A stretch of 64,000 nucleotides of DNA from Pseudomonas ovata (GCF_003131185.1 NZ_QFFU01000005.1:186001-250000); one strand, 5' to 3'; shown: positions 18,378 to 28,673, counted from the stretch's first letter. A program made the numbers and translations. The notes: generated by a model not told the origin, from the sequence alone.

Positions 18378-19802
18378 TCAGTGCTGAATCAGTTCGCGAA
18401 CATCGATGAAACGGCCGGTCACGGCAGCGGCGGCGGCCATCGCCGGGCTGACCAGGTGGGTGCGGCCACCGGCGCCTTGGCGGCCTTCGAAGTTCCGGTT
18501 GGAGGTGGAAGCGCAATGCTCGCCGGCACCCAGGCGATCAGGGTTCATGGCCAGGCACATCGAGCAGCCTGGCTCACGCCACTCGAAACCGGCCTCGATG
18601 AATACCTTGTCCAGCCCTTCCTGCTCGGCCAGTGCCTTGATCAGACCGGAACCCGGCACCACGATGGCCTGCTTGATGGTCGAGGCCACTTTGCGGCCCT
18701 TGGCAATCTCGGCGGCGGCGCGCAGGTCTTCGATCCGCGAGTTGGTGCACGAGCCGATGAAGACCCGGTCCAGCTTGATGTCGGTGATCGGCTGGTTGGC
18801 CTGCAGGCCCATGTATTTGAGGGCGCGCTCGATGGAGCCGCGCTTGACCAGGTCCTGCTCCTGGGCAGGGTCCGGCACGTTCTGGTCGACGGCCAGGACC
18901 ATTTCCGGGGAGGTGCCCCAACTGACCTGTGGTTTGATCTGTGCGGCATCGAGTTCAACCACGGTGTCGAACACGGCATCGGGGTCCGAGACCAGGTCCT
19001 TCCAGGCGTCGACGGCCTTGTCCCAGTCGGCGCCCTTGGGCGCGAACGGACGGCCCTTGACGTAGGCGATGGTCTTTTCATCAGTGGCCACCATGCCGAC
19101 ACGGGCACCGGCCTCGATGGACATGTTGCAGATGGTCATGCGGCCTTCGACCGACAGGTCGCGAATCGCGCTGCCGGCAAATTCCATGGCATGACCGTTG
19201 CCGCCGGCAGTACCGATCTTGCCGATCACGGCCAGCACGATGTCCTTGGCGGTGACGCCGAACGGCAATGTGCCCTCGACGCGCACCAGCATGTTCTTCA
19301 TTTTCTTGGCCACCAGGCACTGGGTGGCCAGTACGTGCTCGACCTCGGAGGTGCCGATGCCGTGGGCCAGTGCACCAAAGGCGCCGTGGGTCGAAGTGTG
19401 CGAGTCGCCGCAGACCACGCTCATGCCCGGCAAGGTGGCGCCCTGCTCGGGGCCGACGACGTGGACGATGCCCTGGCGCGGGTCGTTCATCTTGAATTCG
19501 GTGATGCCGTACTCGTCGCAGTTGTCGTCCAGGGTCTGGACCTGCAGGCGCGAGACTTCATCGGCAATGGCATTGATACCGCCCTTGCGCTCGGCCGTGG
19601 TCGGCACGTTGTGGTCGGGGGTGGCGACGATGGAGTCGACCCGCCATGGCTTGCGACCTGCCAGGCGCAGGCCTTCGAAGGCTTGCGGCGACGTCACTTC
19701 GTGGATGATATGGCGGTCGATGTAGATCAGCGACGAGCCATCGTCGCGCTGCTTGACCACATGGGAATCCCACAACTTGTCGTAAAGCGTTTTGCCAGCC
19801 AT
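18378..19802 (-). CDS. leuC: 3-isopropylmalate dehydratase large subunit
   Basis: 474 residues, aconitase superfamily. It has [43 protein letters not shown] and cluster ligands in [17 protein letters not shown] and [15 protein letters not shown] (Cys-x2-Cys). It binds the catalytic 4Fe-4S cluster of isopropylmalate isomerase. It is the first gene of the leuCD-methyltransferase-leuB-asd run and has a good promoter upstream, with a divergent LysR gene. Confidence 0.97.
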   Translation of the reverse strand: MAGKTLYDKLWDSHVVKQRDDGSSLIYIDRHIIHEVTSPQAFEGLRLAGRKPWRVDSIVATPDHNVPTTAERKGGINAIADEVSRLQVQTLDDNCDEYGITEFKMNDPRQGIVHVVGPEQGATLPGMSVVCGDSHTSTHGAFGALAHGIGTSEVEHVLATQCLVAKKMKNMLVRVEGTLPFGVTAKDIVLAVIGKIGTAGGNGHAMEFAGSAIRDLSVEGRMTICNMSIEAGARVGMVATDEKTIAYVKGRPFAPKGADWDKAVDAWKDLVSDPDAVFDTVVELDAAQIKPQVSWGTSPEMVLAVDQNVPDPAQEQDLVKRGSIERALKYMGLQANQPITDIKLDRVFIGSCTNSRIEDLRAAAEIAKGRKVASTIKQAIVVPGSGLIKALAEQEGLDKVFIEAGFEWREPGCSMCLAMNPDRLGAGEHCASTSNRNFEGRQGAGGRTHLVSPAMAAAAAVTGRFIDVRELIQH

Positions 19803-19880
19803 CAGCCATCTTCCTCATCAGCGTCTTTCTATGCCTTGGGTGATCAAGAATGCTCGATGACCCCTTGGCTTGTGCGGACA

Positions 19881-19909
19881 ATGCTATGGAATATGCTTAA
19901 ATAACTCAA
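19881..19909 (-). promoter_or_regulatory. Sigma-70 promoter of leuC
   Basis: Read on the minus strand: TTGAGT (complement of 19904-19909), 17-base spacer, TAGCAT (complement of 19881-19886), 79 bases upstream of the leuC start. Confidence 0.65.
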
Positions 19910-19912
19910 ATT

Positions 19913-19925
19913 CATAATTTTTATG
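19913..19925. promoter_or_regulatory. Candidate LysR-type operator in the leuC/lysR intergenic region
   Basis: CATAA-TTT-TTATG dyad located just upstream of the leuC -35 box and 30 bases before the LysR start. Symmetry and position are typical of a LysR autoregulatory/activation site; not proven. Confidence 0.5.
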
Positions 19926-19954
19926 CTTTGGATAACCAACTGGAATCCGTTGCC

Positions 19955-20854
19955 ATGGACCTCGCCAATCTCAACGCTTTTATCGCCATTGCTGAAATCG
20001 GCAGTTTTTCCGGGGCCGGCGAACGCCTGCACCTGACTCAGCCGGCGATCAGTAAACGCATTGCCGGGCTCGAACAGCAACTGAACGTGCGCCTGTTCGA
20101 TCGCCTGGGCCGCGAAGTCAGCCTTACCGAGGCCGGCCGGGCGCTGTTGCCACGCGCCTATCAGATCCTCAATGTGCTTGATGACACCCGGCGCGCCCTG
20201 ACCAACCTGACCGGCGAGATCAGCGGCCGCCTGACCCTGGCCACCAGTCACCATATCGGCCTGCACCGCTTGCCGCCGGTGCTGCGCACGTTTACCCGGC
20301 GCTACCCACAGGTGGCGCTGGACATTCAGTTTCTGGATTCGGAGATTGCCTACGAGGAGATCCTGCACGGCCGTGCCGAGCTGGCGGTCATTACCCTGGC
20401 CCCTGCCCCGCACGCCCTGGTGCGCGCCGTGCCGGTCTGGGATGACCCGCTGGATTTTGTCGCCGCTCCCGAGCACCCGCTGGCCAATAGCGGGTCGGTG
20501 AGCCTTGAAGACATCGTGCGTTACCCGGCGGTGTTTCCAGGGGGCAACACCTTTACTCATCATATTGTCAGTGGTTTGTGCGAGGCACGCGGGCTGAAAC
20601 CGGATATCGCCATGAGCACCAACTACATGGAGACCATCAAGATGATGGTCTCCATTGGCCTGGCCTGGAGCGTGCTGCCGCGCACCATGCTCGACGAGCA
20701 GGTGGCGCGCATCCCGTTGCCGGGTATCCAGCTCAATCGCCAACTGGGCTACATCCTGCACACCGAGCGTACGCTGTCGAATGCAGCGAAGGCGTTCATG
20801 GCCCTGCTGGATGCCGAGACCCTTCCTGCTGTCACGGACGCTGCAACGACTTGA
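19955..20854 (+). CDS. LysR-family transcriptional regulator divergent from leuC
   Basis: 299 residues from the ATG at 19955 (MDLANLNAFIAIAEIGSFSGAGERL); a TTG nine codons earlier is less likely. The N-terminal helix-turn-helix has LHLTQPAISKRIAGLEQQLNVRLFDR. The effector domain contains ITLAPAPHALVRAVPVWDDPLDFVA and LAWSVLPRTMLDEQVARIPLPG. Its position next to leuC matches other pseudomonads and suggests control of leucine or a nearby gene. A diverged duplicate of its last ~35 codons lies at 24069-24170. Confidence 0.9.
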   Translation: MDLANLNAFIAIAEIGSFSGAGERLHLTQPAISKRIAGLEQQLNVRLFDRLGREVSLTEAGRALLPRAYQILNVLDDTRRALTNLTGEISGRLTLATSHHIGLHRLPPVLRTFTRRYPQVALDIQFLDSEIAYEEILHGRAELAVITLAPAPHALVRAVPVWDDPLDFVAAPEHPLANSGSVSLEDIVRYPAVFPGGNTFTHHIVSGLCEARGLKPDIAMSTNYMETIKMMVSIGLAWSVLPRTMLDEQVARIPLPGIQLNRQLGYILHTERTLSNAAKAFMALLDAETLPAVTDAATT

Positions 20855-20859
20855 CAGGC

Positions 20860-23739
20860 TTACTTCAAAAAGAAGCCCCAGGCCGTCTCTCCTGCATTGA
20901 GAATAGGCAGGGTCGAGGCCTCCAGGAGAATACTGGTGTCGACCAATCCGGTGGTCTCGCCGCTGTCAGGGAGATACGCCATCCGCAGCAGCAGTGGTAA
21001 TCCATATTTAACCTGCAATTCGACATCACGGGCCCACACCCTGCGCTCGCGCACGGCGCCATCGGTGTCATCCGGAAAACTCAGCTTGAGGACCCCGCCA
21101 TTCATGCGGGCCATGGTCTGCCATTCCTGCACACTCGGAATCCGCAGGGCGCCTCCAAGGTAGCGGGCGGCCATATCATGCAGCACACCATAGGTGTTGA
21201 AGCCCCCAGACAGTATATTCAAGGCGTAGACACCCGAAACCAGAACCCTGTAGGTCACTGTGGCGCCGTCCATGTCGGTCACAGTGATGGTCGTCACGCC
21301 ATTACCGCGGGCCGACACCTTGCCAGAGCTGGCATCGACCTGCGCCACCTCAGGATTGCTCGAGGTGTAGCGGTACGGCGGCTTGCCACCTGTCGCCGTG
21401 CGGTATTTCCAGCTTTTATCCGGCGGATTGGCCCGGTAGGCGTCGTCAACCAAGGCAAAGAAGCCGCCAAGGTTGAGATCCCGGGCATCGATACTCAGGG
21501 CCGCCCCGGGCGCAGTGCCGGCCTGCCTGACGTCCACTTCGCAGGGGCTAAAGGACACCGCTTCGCTTTCATCAATGTCGGCATCCCAGGCCACCTTGAA
21601 AATGACCTTGAGCCGGCTGCCACTTTTGAGCGTGGCCAGTTCGCTCTTGGCAATTGCAACGCTCAACCGGCCTTGCACGGCAGCATCGGGTATCAACTCG
21701 GCAATGCGAGGCGTCAGCACAAACGGCTGGTTGGCCGTGGTCGTACCTTCCAGCCGCAGCCAGTACCGCTGTCCGGGCGCGATCAGCGGCCATTTTTCGA
21801 CAATGACCGTCACCGGATCCGTTGCACTGGCCAGATCCAGCACGCCCTGAGGCGCCTGCAGGATCCGAGGGGTGGGCAATTCCGATTTGTAGAAACCAAG
21901 CTCATGGATCAACGTTTCAGGCGAGTACAGGACCGCGGCCTGCCCTGTACGTGTCACTTCATAAGATACCAATACCTCCCAATTCACCGAGTAGGCAACG
22001 GCACTGGCCGGTACGGCCACCTTCAGCGGACCCACAACACTGACCCTGACCGGCTCCAGCACGGGTGTTCCAGGGCCGGGACCGCCATTCCAGGACACCC
22101 TGACCAGGTCACCGACCTTCATGTCCGGATAGACCGGAACATGAATCGTTGCGCCCTGAAGTGCATCCATAGGGTCGAGGACATCGTCCTCGTCGGCCTG
22201 CAGGACGCTGGGTGCCAGCAATTGATCGCCGGTCAAAGGCCCGACCCTGATCACAGTAAAGGGCGACTCAAGGTGTTCTTCCTCACCGCCGACCCAGCGC
22301 TTGATCACATAAAAGAGTGATGCCCGCTTGCCCGTGGCGGCCTGGACCTGGATCGGGTCGACCGTAAAACTCAGGTCGGCATCCACGTTCTCCTGCGTCA
22401 CGGTCTGGACGCCCACCACGTACTTTTCCGACGCCCCTTCGATGCTCCAGTAGACACTCACCTCATCGCCCACCTGCGTGGAGGCAAAAGGCACTACCAG
22501 CGTTGCCGAATCGCCTGTCGAGGTGGTGTCCAGCCAGCCATTCTGTGCCTGTAACACCTGGATGACACCCATGCCACCCGACTCGGCAAACGCGTCCTGT
22601 TCTTGTGCATTGCCAATGAAAAACATTAACTCCGGGGAACGCAGCACCACGGAGCGCCCATTGATCAACCGGGTCAGGGTGTAATAGACCTTGACCAGCC
22701 GCCGGGCATTGACCTGCAGGACACTGTTATTGATTTCAAACTTCAGGTCGGCATTGACGTTGCGCGCCGAGACCGGAAAACGATCCCTGAAACTGCCCAG
22801 CTCGCCCGCCCCCACCCAATACAGCGTGACCATATCGCCAACCAGGGTCGCCCCCGAAGGAATATGCACATATAACTTCGAGGCCAGTGCCTCCAGCTCC
22901 AGACGCCCCGCTTCAAGCTCGTTGATCACAGGTGGCAAGGCCGCCAGGCTGGGGCCGATTCGATACGCGGTCGAGGGTGATACATAGCTTCTTTCAGGCG
23001 TACCACGATAGACGATGTAATGAACGGTGATGACATCGCCAGTCAGGTTGGCCAGGTCGCCCCCAGGCCAGTGAATCTCGAGGGGATGCCCCAGCATGCT
23101 GGCGCTCACCGCAACTTCCTGCACTGCAAGGCCATTGCGGTAGACCTCGACGAAATCCCCCAACTGCATGTCCGGGTAATCGATTTTCACGCTGGCGTAA
23201 CGCTGACCGTCAGTTCCTGACAACCTGGCGGTGTCCAGCGAATCACCCTCTGCCTCGGCAATGACGGGTTTATGCAAGTCCAGCCCGTCAAGATAGAGCT
23301 GCACCACACCCGAATGCTGGATCTTGCCTGGCGCGTCAGAGTTTGCGCCCCGTGTAATCTGGTAGCTGACAGAGGCCGTGCTGCCTGCAAGGGCCTTGAC
23401 CTTGTCGCTGGGCACGCGAAATTCAAATGCCTGGGCCGGGACCTGGTTAAGTACCTTGATCGCCTGCGACCAACTGACATTCGCGCCATCGAGGCCTTGC
23501 CCCTGCCACGAAATATCGATTTCATCACCGTCGGCAAAGTTGGCATGTTCAATCGTCGTGCCATCGGTGCCGTAGAACAACGTCGTGGCACTGACCAACA
23601 GGACCAGGTCTCGATCCCCCAACGTGCCAAGGCTGACGACAGGTTCTTCGACCCCATCGTTATTGATATCCACCGATTCCATCAACTCGACCAAGGGGTC
23701 GGCGATAAGTTGCTCCGACGCTTTGTATTCAGTTGTCAT
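20860..23739 (-). CDS. Large protein of repeated Ig-like modules with a BIG2-like and a C-terminal domain
   Basis: 959 residues from the ATG at 23739, which has AAGGA 7 bases upstream. No signal peptide or membrane segment is visible. About six degenerate modules of 110-130 residues recur up to about residue 690. Each has a GD-x-V-x-V/I-x-W strand (GDEIDISWQGQG, GDFVEVYRNG, GDMVTLYWVG, GDEVSVYWS, GDLVRVSWNGG) and ends in V-x-Y-x-(I/V/L)-x-R (SYQITR, HYIVYR, YYTLTR, FYVIKR, SYEVTR). A BIG2-like domain follows (YRYTSSNPEVAQVDASSGKV). The last ~125 residues (LRIPSVQEWQTMARMNGG) faintly recall invasin C-terminal domains. Function unknown; possibly surface adhesion, but the export route is not apparent. 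Confidence 0.8.
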   Translation of the reverse strand: MTTEYKASEQLIADPLVELMESVDINNDGVEEPVVSLGTLGDRDLVLLVSATTLFYGTDGTTIEHANFADGDEIDISWQGQGLDGANVSWSQAIKVLNQVPAQAFEFRVPSDKVKALAGSTASVSYQITRGANSDAPGKIQHSGVVQLYLDGLDLHKPVIAEAEGDSLDTARLSGTDGQRYASVKIDYPDMQLGDFVEVYRNGLAVQEVAVSASMLGHPLEIHWPGGDLANLTGDVITVHYIVYRGTPERSYVSPSTAYRIGPSLAALPPVINELEAGRLELEALASKLYVHIPSGATLVGDMVTLYWVGAGELGSFRDRFPVSARNVNADLKFEINNSVLQVNARRLVKVYYTLTRLINGRSVVLRSPELMFFIGNAQEQDAFAESGGMGVIQVLQAQNGWLDTTSTGDSATLVVPFASTQVGDEVSVYWSIEGASEKYVVGVQTVTQENVDADLSFTVDPIQVQAATGKRASLFYVIKRWVGGEEEHLESPFTVIRVGPLTGDQLLAPSVLQADEDDVLDPMDALQGATIHVPVYPDMKVGDLVRVSWNGGPGPGTPVLEPVRVSVVGPLKVAVPASAVAYSVNWEVLVSYEVTRTGQAAVLYSPETLIHELGFYKSELPTPRILQAPQGVLDLASATDPVTVIVEKWPLIAPGQRYWLRLEGTTTANQPFVLTPRIAELIPDAAVQGRLSVAIAKSELATLKSGSRLKVIFKVAWDADIDESEAVSFSPCEVDVRQAGTAPGAALSIDARDLNLGGFFALVDDAYRANPPDKSWKYRTATGGKPPYRYTSSNPEVAQVDASSGKVSARGNGVTTITVTDMDGATVTYRVLVSGVYALNILSGGFNTYGVLHDMAARYLGGALRIPSVQEWQTMARMNGGVLKLSFPDDTDGAVRERRVWARDVELQVKYGLPLLLRMAYLPDSGETTGLVDTSILLEASTLPILNAGETAWGFFLK

Positions 23740-24068
23740 GATCCATTCCTTTGGGGTTGACTGATAAACAGGCTGCTGTCGAATTCCATTCATGGGCAGC
23801 CAAAAAAGAACAGCATGTCCATCAAGGCAAGACAAACAGTCCCTGATCAAAGGCACTGGCATAGATGACAGGTGCGCACTCGAAAAATGACCCAGGGGGG
23901 CTCAAAGATGAGCGCAGTTGCCTTAAAAGCGCATTATTCAGTCGCCCGCTGGCCATCACTGCCTTGACCGCAAGCCGCTTGATCACATCGGATGCGCCCA
24001 GCGCCCGTTTACACCCGCGCCAATAACCGGGTATATGATGCCGGTCAGCCGGATCCGGGCGCTTGACA

Positions 24069-24170
24069 GGCATACAGCCCGATCGCCAGCTAGGCTACAT
24101 CCTGCACACCGAGCGCACCTTCTCGACTGCCATACAGGCTGTCATGGCGCGGCTCGATGCAGAGACACGA
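24069..24170 (+). pseudogene. Remnant of a LysR gene 3' end
   Basis: Translates as IQPDRQLGYILHTERTFST followed by AIQAVMARLDAETRP. This aligns residue for residue with the C-terminus of the LysR protein at 19955 (IQLNRQLGYILHTERTLSN, then AAKAFMALLDAETLP). DNA identity is only about three quarters, so the copy is old. It has no start or DNA-binding domain. It happens to be in frame with the GGDEF/EAL gene that follows. The rest of 23740-24242 holds no other recognisable gene. Confidence 0.8.
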
Positions 24171-24242
24171 CCCTCGCGACCCGAGGGCTGCTGGACGCAG
24201 AACGATCGTTTTACCGGCTTTTTCATTCAGGCTCGTGATCCC

Positions 24243-26432
24243 ATGCCCAACCCCGTGGACAGTAATTCTCTGCAGTTGTCCGATCAACGCCGTGAGGCCG
24301 ATGGCGTGCAACAACTGGAACAGGCGCTGCAGCACACCCGCGAGCAGTTGCAATGGGTCCTGGAGGCGGCCAGCATGGGCACCTGGGACTGGCACCTGCC
24401 CAGCGACATGCTGGAGGCTTCGCCCCGCGCCGTGCAATTGCATGGCTTGCCGGCACAGGCCTGGCAGCAGCCCAGCGCGGCTTTTTTCCAGCGTTTGTCC
24501 GCCGAAGAACGCAAACGTCTGCTGGACCTGTACAACGCCTGGCTCGACGGCCAGGAAGATCATCTACAGGCCACCTATTGCCTCGACCTGCCCGATGGCA
24601 GCACGCGCTTGCTGGAAACCCGTGTGCACCTGTATCGCGACGCACAAGGCGCGCCGCTGCGCCTGTTCGGCACCCTGCTCGACATCACCAGCCAGCAGGC
24701 CCAGGCCAGCCTGGACGCCACCCGCGAGAAATTCACCAAGGCGTTCTACTCAAGCCCCGACTCGATCACCATCACCGAACGTCACAGCGGGCGCTATCTG
24801 GAAGTCAACGACGGTTTCTGCCGCCTGACCGGCTATGCCATGGACGAGGTGGTGGGCCGTACCGCCCATGACATCAACATCTGGGGCAGCGTCGAGCAGC
24901 GCCTGCAAATGGTCGAGTACCTGCAACAGCATGGCCGCATCCACCATCGGGAAATGCTCGGGTGCAACAAGCTCGGGGATGCGCTGGTGCTTGATGTCTG
25001 CGTCGAGCCGCTGGTCCTGCACGATGTCGACTGCCTGCTGATGACCGCCCGGGATATCACCCAACTCAAGAGCGCCCAGGCCCAGATCCAGCACCTGGCC
25101 TATCACGACTCATTGACCAATCTGCCCAATCGCGCCCTGCTCACCGATCGCCTCAACCAGCAGATCGCCCTGCTCCGCCATCACAACCTGCGTGGCGCGC
25201 TGATGTTTCTCGACCTGGACCATTTCAAGCACATCAACGATTCGCTCGGCCATCCCGTGGGCGACAGTGTGCTGAAGATCGTCACCGCGCGCCTGGAGGC
25301 CAGTGTGCGTCAGGAAGACACGGTGGCACGCCTGGGCGGCGACGAGTTCGTGGTGCTGATCAGCGGCCTGGAAGGTACGCGCAAACAGGTGACCGAGCAG
25401 GTCCGCCAGCAAGCCGATACACTGCGCGAACTGCTGGCCGAGCCGATGTTCCTTGATGGCCACCGCCTGCAGGTCACCCCCAGCATCGGCATTGCCCTGA
25501 TTCCCGACCACGGCACCAACACCGCCGACCTGCTCAAGCGCGCCGACATCGCGCTGTATCGGGCCAAGGATTCGGGGCGCAACACCTCACAGCTGTTCCA
25601 CCACAGCATGCAAAAGGCGGCCAGCGACCGTCTGCGCCTGGAAAACGACCTGCGCATGGCGCTGGTGCGCAATGAATTCTATTTGTGCTACCAGGCCCAG
25701 GTGGATGCCCGCGACCAACGCATCATCGGGGCCGAAGCCCTGCTGCGCTGGCATCATCCCGAGCATGGCCTGCTGGCGCCCTCGCAATTTGTGCCGGTGC
25801 TCGAAGAAAGCGGCATGATCCTGGAGGTGGGCAGCCGGGTGCTGGAGCAGGCCTGTCAGGCCTGCAGCCTGCTGCTGCGTCAAGGGCTGATCGAAAGAAA
25901 CGACTTCAGGATGGGCGTCAATATCAGCCCGCGCCAGTTTCACCAGAACGACTTCGTCGAGCGCATCGAGCACACCCTGCAAACCTTCCAGTTGCCCGGC
26001 AACATGCTCAAGCTGGAAATCACGGAAAGCATGGTCATCCAGAGCATGGACGACACCATCACCAAGATGCTGCGCCTGAAAAAACTGGGCATCAGCTTTG
26101 CCATGGACGATTTCGGCACCGGGTATTCGTCGCTGACGTCACTCAAGCGCCTGCCGATCGACACCCTGAAAATCGACCAGTCGTTCGTACGTGATGCCAC
26201 CACCGACCCCAACGATGCCGAGATCATCCGCGCCATCACGGCCATGGCGCAGAGCCTGAACCTGCATGTCATCGCCGAAGGTGTCGAAACCCCCGAGCAA
26301 CTGGCGTTTCTGCAACAGTCGGGCTGCCATGTCTATCAGGGCTATCTGTTCAGCGAGCCACTGGAAGACCCGGCCTTCGAAGCCTTGCTGCGCTTGCAGG
26401 GGCACTTGCAGGAGAACGTCTCAAGGCGTTGA
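24243..26432 (+). CDS. PAS-GGDEF-EAL cyclic-di-GMP signalling protein
   Basis: 729 residues from the ATG at 24243; upstream in-frame sequence is the LysR remnant, so a longer start is rejected. An N-terminal PAS/PAC pair (about 25-290) is followed by a GGDEF domain with intact [10 protein letters not shown] (about residue 364), then an EAL domain with [10 protein letters not shown] (about residue 497) and [10 protein letters not shown]. Both signature motifs are intact, so it may make and degrade c-di-GMP. No membrane span is seen; the protein is probably cytoplasmic. Its 3' end overlaps the convergent dusC by 12 bases. Confidence 0.93.
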   Translation: MPNPVDSNSLQLSDQRREADGVQQLEQALQHTREQLQWVLEAASMGTWDWHLPSDMLEASPRAVQLHGLPAQAWQQPSAAFFQRLSAEERKRLLDLYNAWLDGQEDHLQATYCLDLPDGSTRLLETRVHLYRDAQGAPLRLFGTLLDITSQQAQASLDATREKFTKAFYSSPDSITITERHSGRYLEVNDGFCRLTGYAMDEVVGRTAHDINIWGSVEQRLQMVEYLQQHGRIHHREMLGCNKLGDALVLDVCVEPLVLHDVDCLLMTARDITQLKSAQAQIQHLAYHDSLTNLPNRALLTDRLNQQIALLRHHNLRGALMFLDLDHFKHINDSLGHPVGDSVLKIVTARLEASVRQEDTVARLGGDEFVVLISGLEGTRKQVTEQVRQQADTLRELLAEPMFLDGHRLQVTPSIGIALIPDHGTNTADLLKRADIALYRAKDSGRNTSQLFHHSMQKAASDRLRLENDLRMALVRNEFYLCYQAQVDARDQRIIGAEALLRWHHPEHGLLAPSQFVPVLEESGMILEVGSRVLEQACQACSLLLRQGLIERNDFRMGVNISPRQFHQNDFVERIEHTLQTFQLPGNMLKLEITESMVIQSMDDTITKMLRLKKLGISFAMDDFGTGYSSLTSLKRLPIDTLKIDQSFVRDATTDPNDAEIIRAITAMAQSLNLHVIAEGVETPEQLAFLQQSGCHVYQGYLFSEPLEDPAFEALLRLQGHLQENVSRR

Positions 26433-27380
26433 CTGCAGCTCGCAACCGAGCAACCTGCCGACCCGTGCGCAATCGGTCTCACGGCGCAACAGGTCGAACA
26501 TCACGGTGGCCTCGGGGTAGCTTTTGGTCAGCAGCGCCAGCCATTGTTTGAGCCGGCCCGGTGCCTGCAAAGGCGTCAGCTTGACCAGGCAGGCGGCCCA
26601 GAACAGGCGCAGCATGGGCTGCAGCTCGGCCCAGGTGAGTGGCTCGACGACCTCACCGCGTGCCACGGCGGCGATTTGCCGGGCAAGGTCGGGCCTTGCC
26701 ACCAGGCCACGGCCCAGCATGATGTCCTTGGCACCGCACACCGCTTTGCAGCGCTGCCAGTCTTCGACACTCCAGATCTCGCCATTGGCGACCACCGGGA
26801 CCTTGACCACTTCCTGAATGCGCGCAATCCATTCCCAGTGCGCGGGCGGCTTGTAGCCATCAAGTTTGGTGCGCGCATGCACCACGATCCGCGCCGCACC
26901 GCCATCGACCAGCGCACGGGCGCAATCGAGGGCCTGGTCGGTATTTTCATACCCCAGGCGCATCTTGGCGGTGACTGGAATGGAGACCGGCACGGCACGG
27001 CGCACCTGGTTGACGATGGTGTGCAGCAACTCAGGCTCGCGCAGCAGGATCGCACCGCCCCGGGAGCGGTTGACGGTCTTGGCCGGGCAACCGAAGTTGA
27101 GGTCCAGTACCGGGGCACCCAGTTCGCAGGCAAAGGCGGCGTTTTCCGCCAGGCAGCCTGGATCGGACCCGAGCAATTGCACATGCATCGGCACGCCAGC
27201 GGCGGTTCTGGCGCCGTTGGGCAGTTCGGAGGCCAGCTTGTAGAAATAGCTGGCGGGCATCAGCCGGTCGGTCACCCGGATAAACTCGGTCACGCACCAG
27301 TCGATGCCCCCGACACGCGTCAGGACATCGCGCAGGATATCGTCGACCAGGCCCTCCATGGGCGCCAAGGCAATTTGCAT
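26421..27380 (-). CDS. dusC: tRNA-dihydrouridine(16) synthase
   Basis: 319 residues, DusC type. FMN-binding start [20 protein letters not shown], the catalytic cysteine in [31 protein letters not shown], and [13 protein letters not shown]. It reduces U16 in tRNA. A second Dus enzyme (DusA) is encoded at 46382. It is followed in the minus direction only by the convergent GGDEF/EAL gene. Confidence 0.93.
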   Translation of the reverse strand: MQIALAPMEGLVDDILRDVLTRVGGIDWCVTEFIRVTDRLMPASYFYKLASELPNGARTAAGVPMHVQLLGSDPGCLAENAAFACELGAPVLDLNFGCPAKTVNRSRGGAILLREPELLHTIVNQVRRAVPVSIPVTAKMRLGYENTDQALDCARALVDGGAARIVVHARTKLDGYKPPAHWEWIARIQEVVKVPVVANGEIWSVEDWQRCKAVCGAKDIMLGRGLVARPDLARQIAAVARGEVVEPLTWAELQPMLRLFWAACLVKLTPLQAPGRLKQWLALLTKSYPEATVMFDLLRRETDCARVGRLLGCELQSTP

Positions 27381-27409
27381 GGGTCACACTCGAAAAAAAG
27401 TCCGGCAGT

Positions 27410-27871
27410 TTACGGCGCGCCGCCGGGAATGGGAACGCCAGCCGGGCAGATCGCCGCACCGTACCCGGCGATAAACTCATCGGGCATGCGTTTGGGGCGG
27501 CCACTGGACAGCTCGATACAGACAAAGGTGGTTTGCGCGCGCAGCAGGGTCAGGCCATCGGCGGGACGACGCAGCTGGAAGCGGCGGGTCATTTTCAGCC
27601 GCGAGTCCCAGTCGACAATCCAGGTCGCCAGTTGCAGTTCGTCGTTTTCGTAGGCGCTGGCCAGGTAATCGATTTCATGCCGGATCACCGCCATGGCGCG
27701 ATCCAGGCGCCGATACTCGCTCAAGTCCAGGCCCAACTGCTGCGAATGGCGCCAGGCGCTGCGCTCCAGCCACGCGACGTAGACGGCGTTGTTGGCGTGA
27801 CCCAGCCCGTCGATATCGTCGGCAGTGACATTCAGGTCGATGATGAACGGCGTTGCGAGGTCCCAGGCCAT
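27410..27871 (-). CDS. Acyl-CoA thioesterase, 4-hydroxybenzoyl-CoA thioesterase (hotdog) family
   Basis: 153 residues, single hotdog domain. It has the family motif VTADDIDGLGHANNAVYVAWLERSAW, with Asp/His near the active site as in YbgC-like enzymes, and VIRHEIDYLASAYENDEL. It lies 29 bases upstream of dusC on the same strand. The physiological acyl-CoA is unknown. Confidence 0.88.
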   Translation of the reverse strand: MAWDLATPFIIDLNVTADDIDGLGHANNAVYVAWLERSAWRHSQQLGLDLSEYRRLDRAMAVIRHEIDYLASAYENDELQLATWIVDWDSRLKMTRRFQLRRPADGLTLLRAQTTFVCIELSSGRPKRMPDEFIAGYGAAICPAGVPIPGGAP

Positions 27872-27965
27872 GGGTGCTCCTGCGGTGGCGGATTCGATAG
27901 ACGCGCCAGTGTAGCAAGCTCAAGCACAAGCCATGGAGGGCGGGCGGCGGGAAAGCAAAACCCTG

Positions 27966-28003
27966 AAAAAACAAAAGGGCCATTCAATAAACGAATGACC
28001 CTT
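27966..28003 (-). terminator. Terminator of the tRNA operon
   Basis: 11-base stem AAGGGCCATTC (27975-27985) with GAATGACCCTT (27993-28003), followed on the minus strand by a U-rich tract. It is about 25 bases beyond the last tRNA. Confidence 0.85.
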
Positions 28004-28026
28004 GGGCCCGCATACGCGGAAAATTG

Positions 28027-28102
28027 TGGCGTCCCCTAGGGGACTCGAACCCCTGTTACCGCCGTGAAAGGGCGGTGTCCTAGGCCACTAGACGAAGGGG
28101 AC
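28027..28102 (-). tRNA. tRNA-Glu (anticodon TTC), copy 2 in transcription order
   Basis: 76 bases including an encoded CCA. The acceptor is GTCCCCT, the anticodon loop reads CTTTCAC with TTC, and the T arm is GGGGTTCGAGTCCCC. Identical in sequence to the copy at 28275-28350. Confidence 0.97.
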
Positions 28103-28146
28103 GCAAAACCTTCAGTCGGACTCGCCTGTTGGCGAATCTGGCAAAT

Positions 28147-28222
28147 TGGTGGAGCTAAGCGGGATCGAACCGCTGACCTCCTGCATGCCATGCAGGCGCT
28201 CTCCCAGCTGAGCTATAGCCCC
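28147..28222 (-). tRNA. tRNA-Ala (anticodon GGC), copy 2 in transcription order
   Basis: 76 bases with encoded CCA. The acceptor is GGGGCTA, the anticodon stem-loop is CCTGC-ATGGCAT-GCAGG giving GGC, and the T arm is GCGGTTCGATCCCGC. Identical to the copy at 28419-28494. Confidence 0.97.
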
Positions 28223-28274
28223 GAATTTAACGCCCTGCGGCGCAGATCAGCCTTGCGGCATCACTGGGTGAAAC

Positions 28275-28350
28275 TGGCGTCCCCTAGGGGACTCGAACCC
28301 CTGTTACCGCCGTGAAAGGGCGGTGTCCTAGGCCACTAGACGAAGGGGAC
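28275..28350 (-). tRNA. tRNA-Glu (anticodon TTC), copy 1
   Basis: 76 bases with encoded CCA and the same sequence as the other tRNA-Glu. It is separated from the upstream tRNA-Ala by 68 bases of unrelated spacer. Confidence 0.97.
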
Positions 28351-28418
28351 AAACCTTCTTGATGACCGGTTACCCGGTCGACTCACGGTCATTGCTGGAT
28401 GACCCTGAACCTTCAAAT

Positions 28419-28494
28419 TGGTGGAGCTAAGCGGGATCGAACCGCTGACCTCCTGCATGCCATGCAGGCGCTCTCCCAGCTGAGCTATAGCCCC
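28419..28494 (-). tRNA. tRNA-Ala (anticodon GGC), copy 1, first of the operon
   Basis: 76 bases with encoded CCA. It lies about a dozen bases downstream of the predicted transcription start of the tRNA promoter. Confidence 0.97.
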
Positions 28495-28513
28495 ACATCA
28501 GTGGACGGGGCGC

Positions 28514-28542
28514 ATGTTAAGAGTGTTTCGGAACTCTGTCAA
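28514..28542 (-). promoter_or_regulatory. Strong promoter of the tRNA operon
   Basis: On the minus strand: TTGACA (complement of 28537-28542), exactly 17 bases, TAACAT (complement of 28514-28519), followed by a GC-rich discriminator (GCGCCCCG). That discriminator is typical of stringently controlled stable-RNA promoters. Confidence 0.85.
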
Positions 28543-28673
28543 ATTTATTTTTGAACAAAATCAAAAAAAATTTCCCATATAACAACCACTTACCGCCCTC
28601 ACCCAGAAGAAACACTGGATTGATGACCGCCGGAACCCCGTTTTTACGGGGCCCGACCGCCATTACTGGCGCA

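Noticed and set aside
24063-24242. Extension of the GGDEF/EAL gene upstream to a TTG, fusing a LysR tail to the PAS domain
   Set aside because: The extra segment is a LysR remnant lacking an ATG and ribosome site; the PAS family start fits the ATG at 24243.
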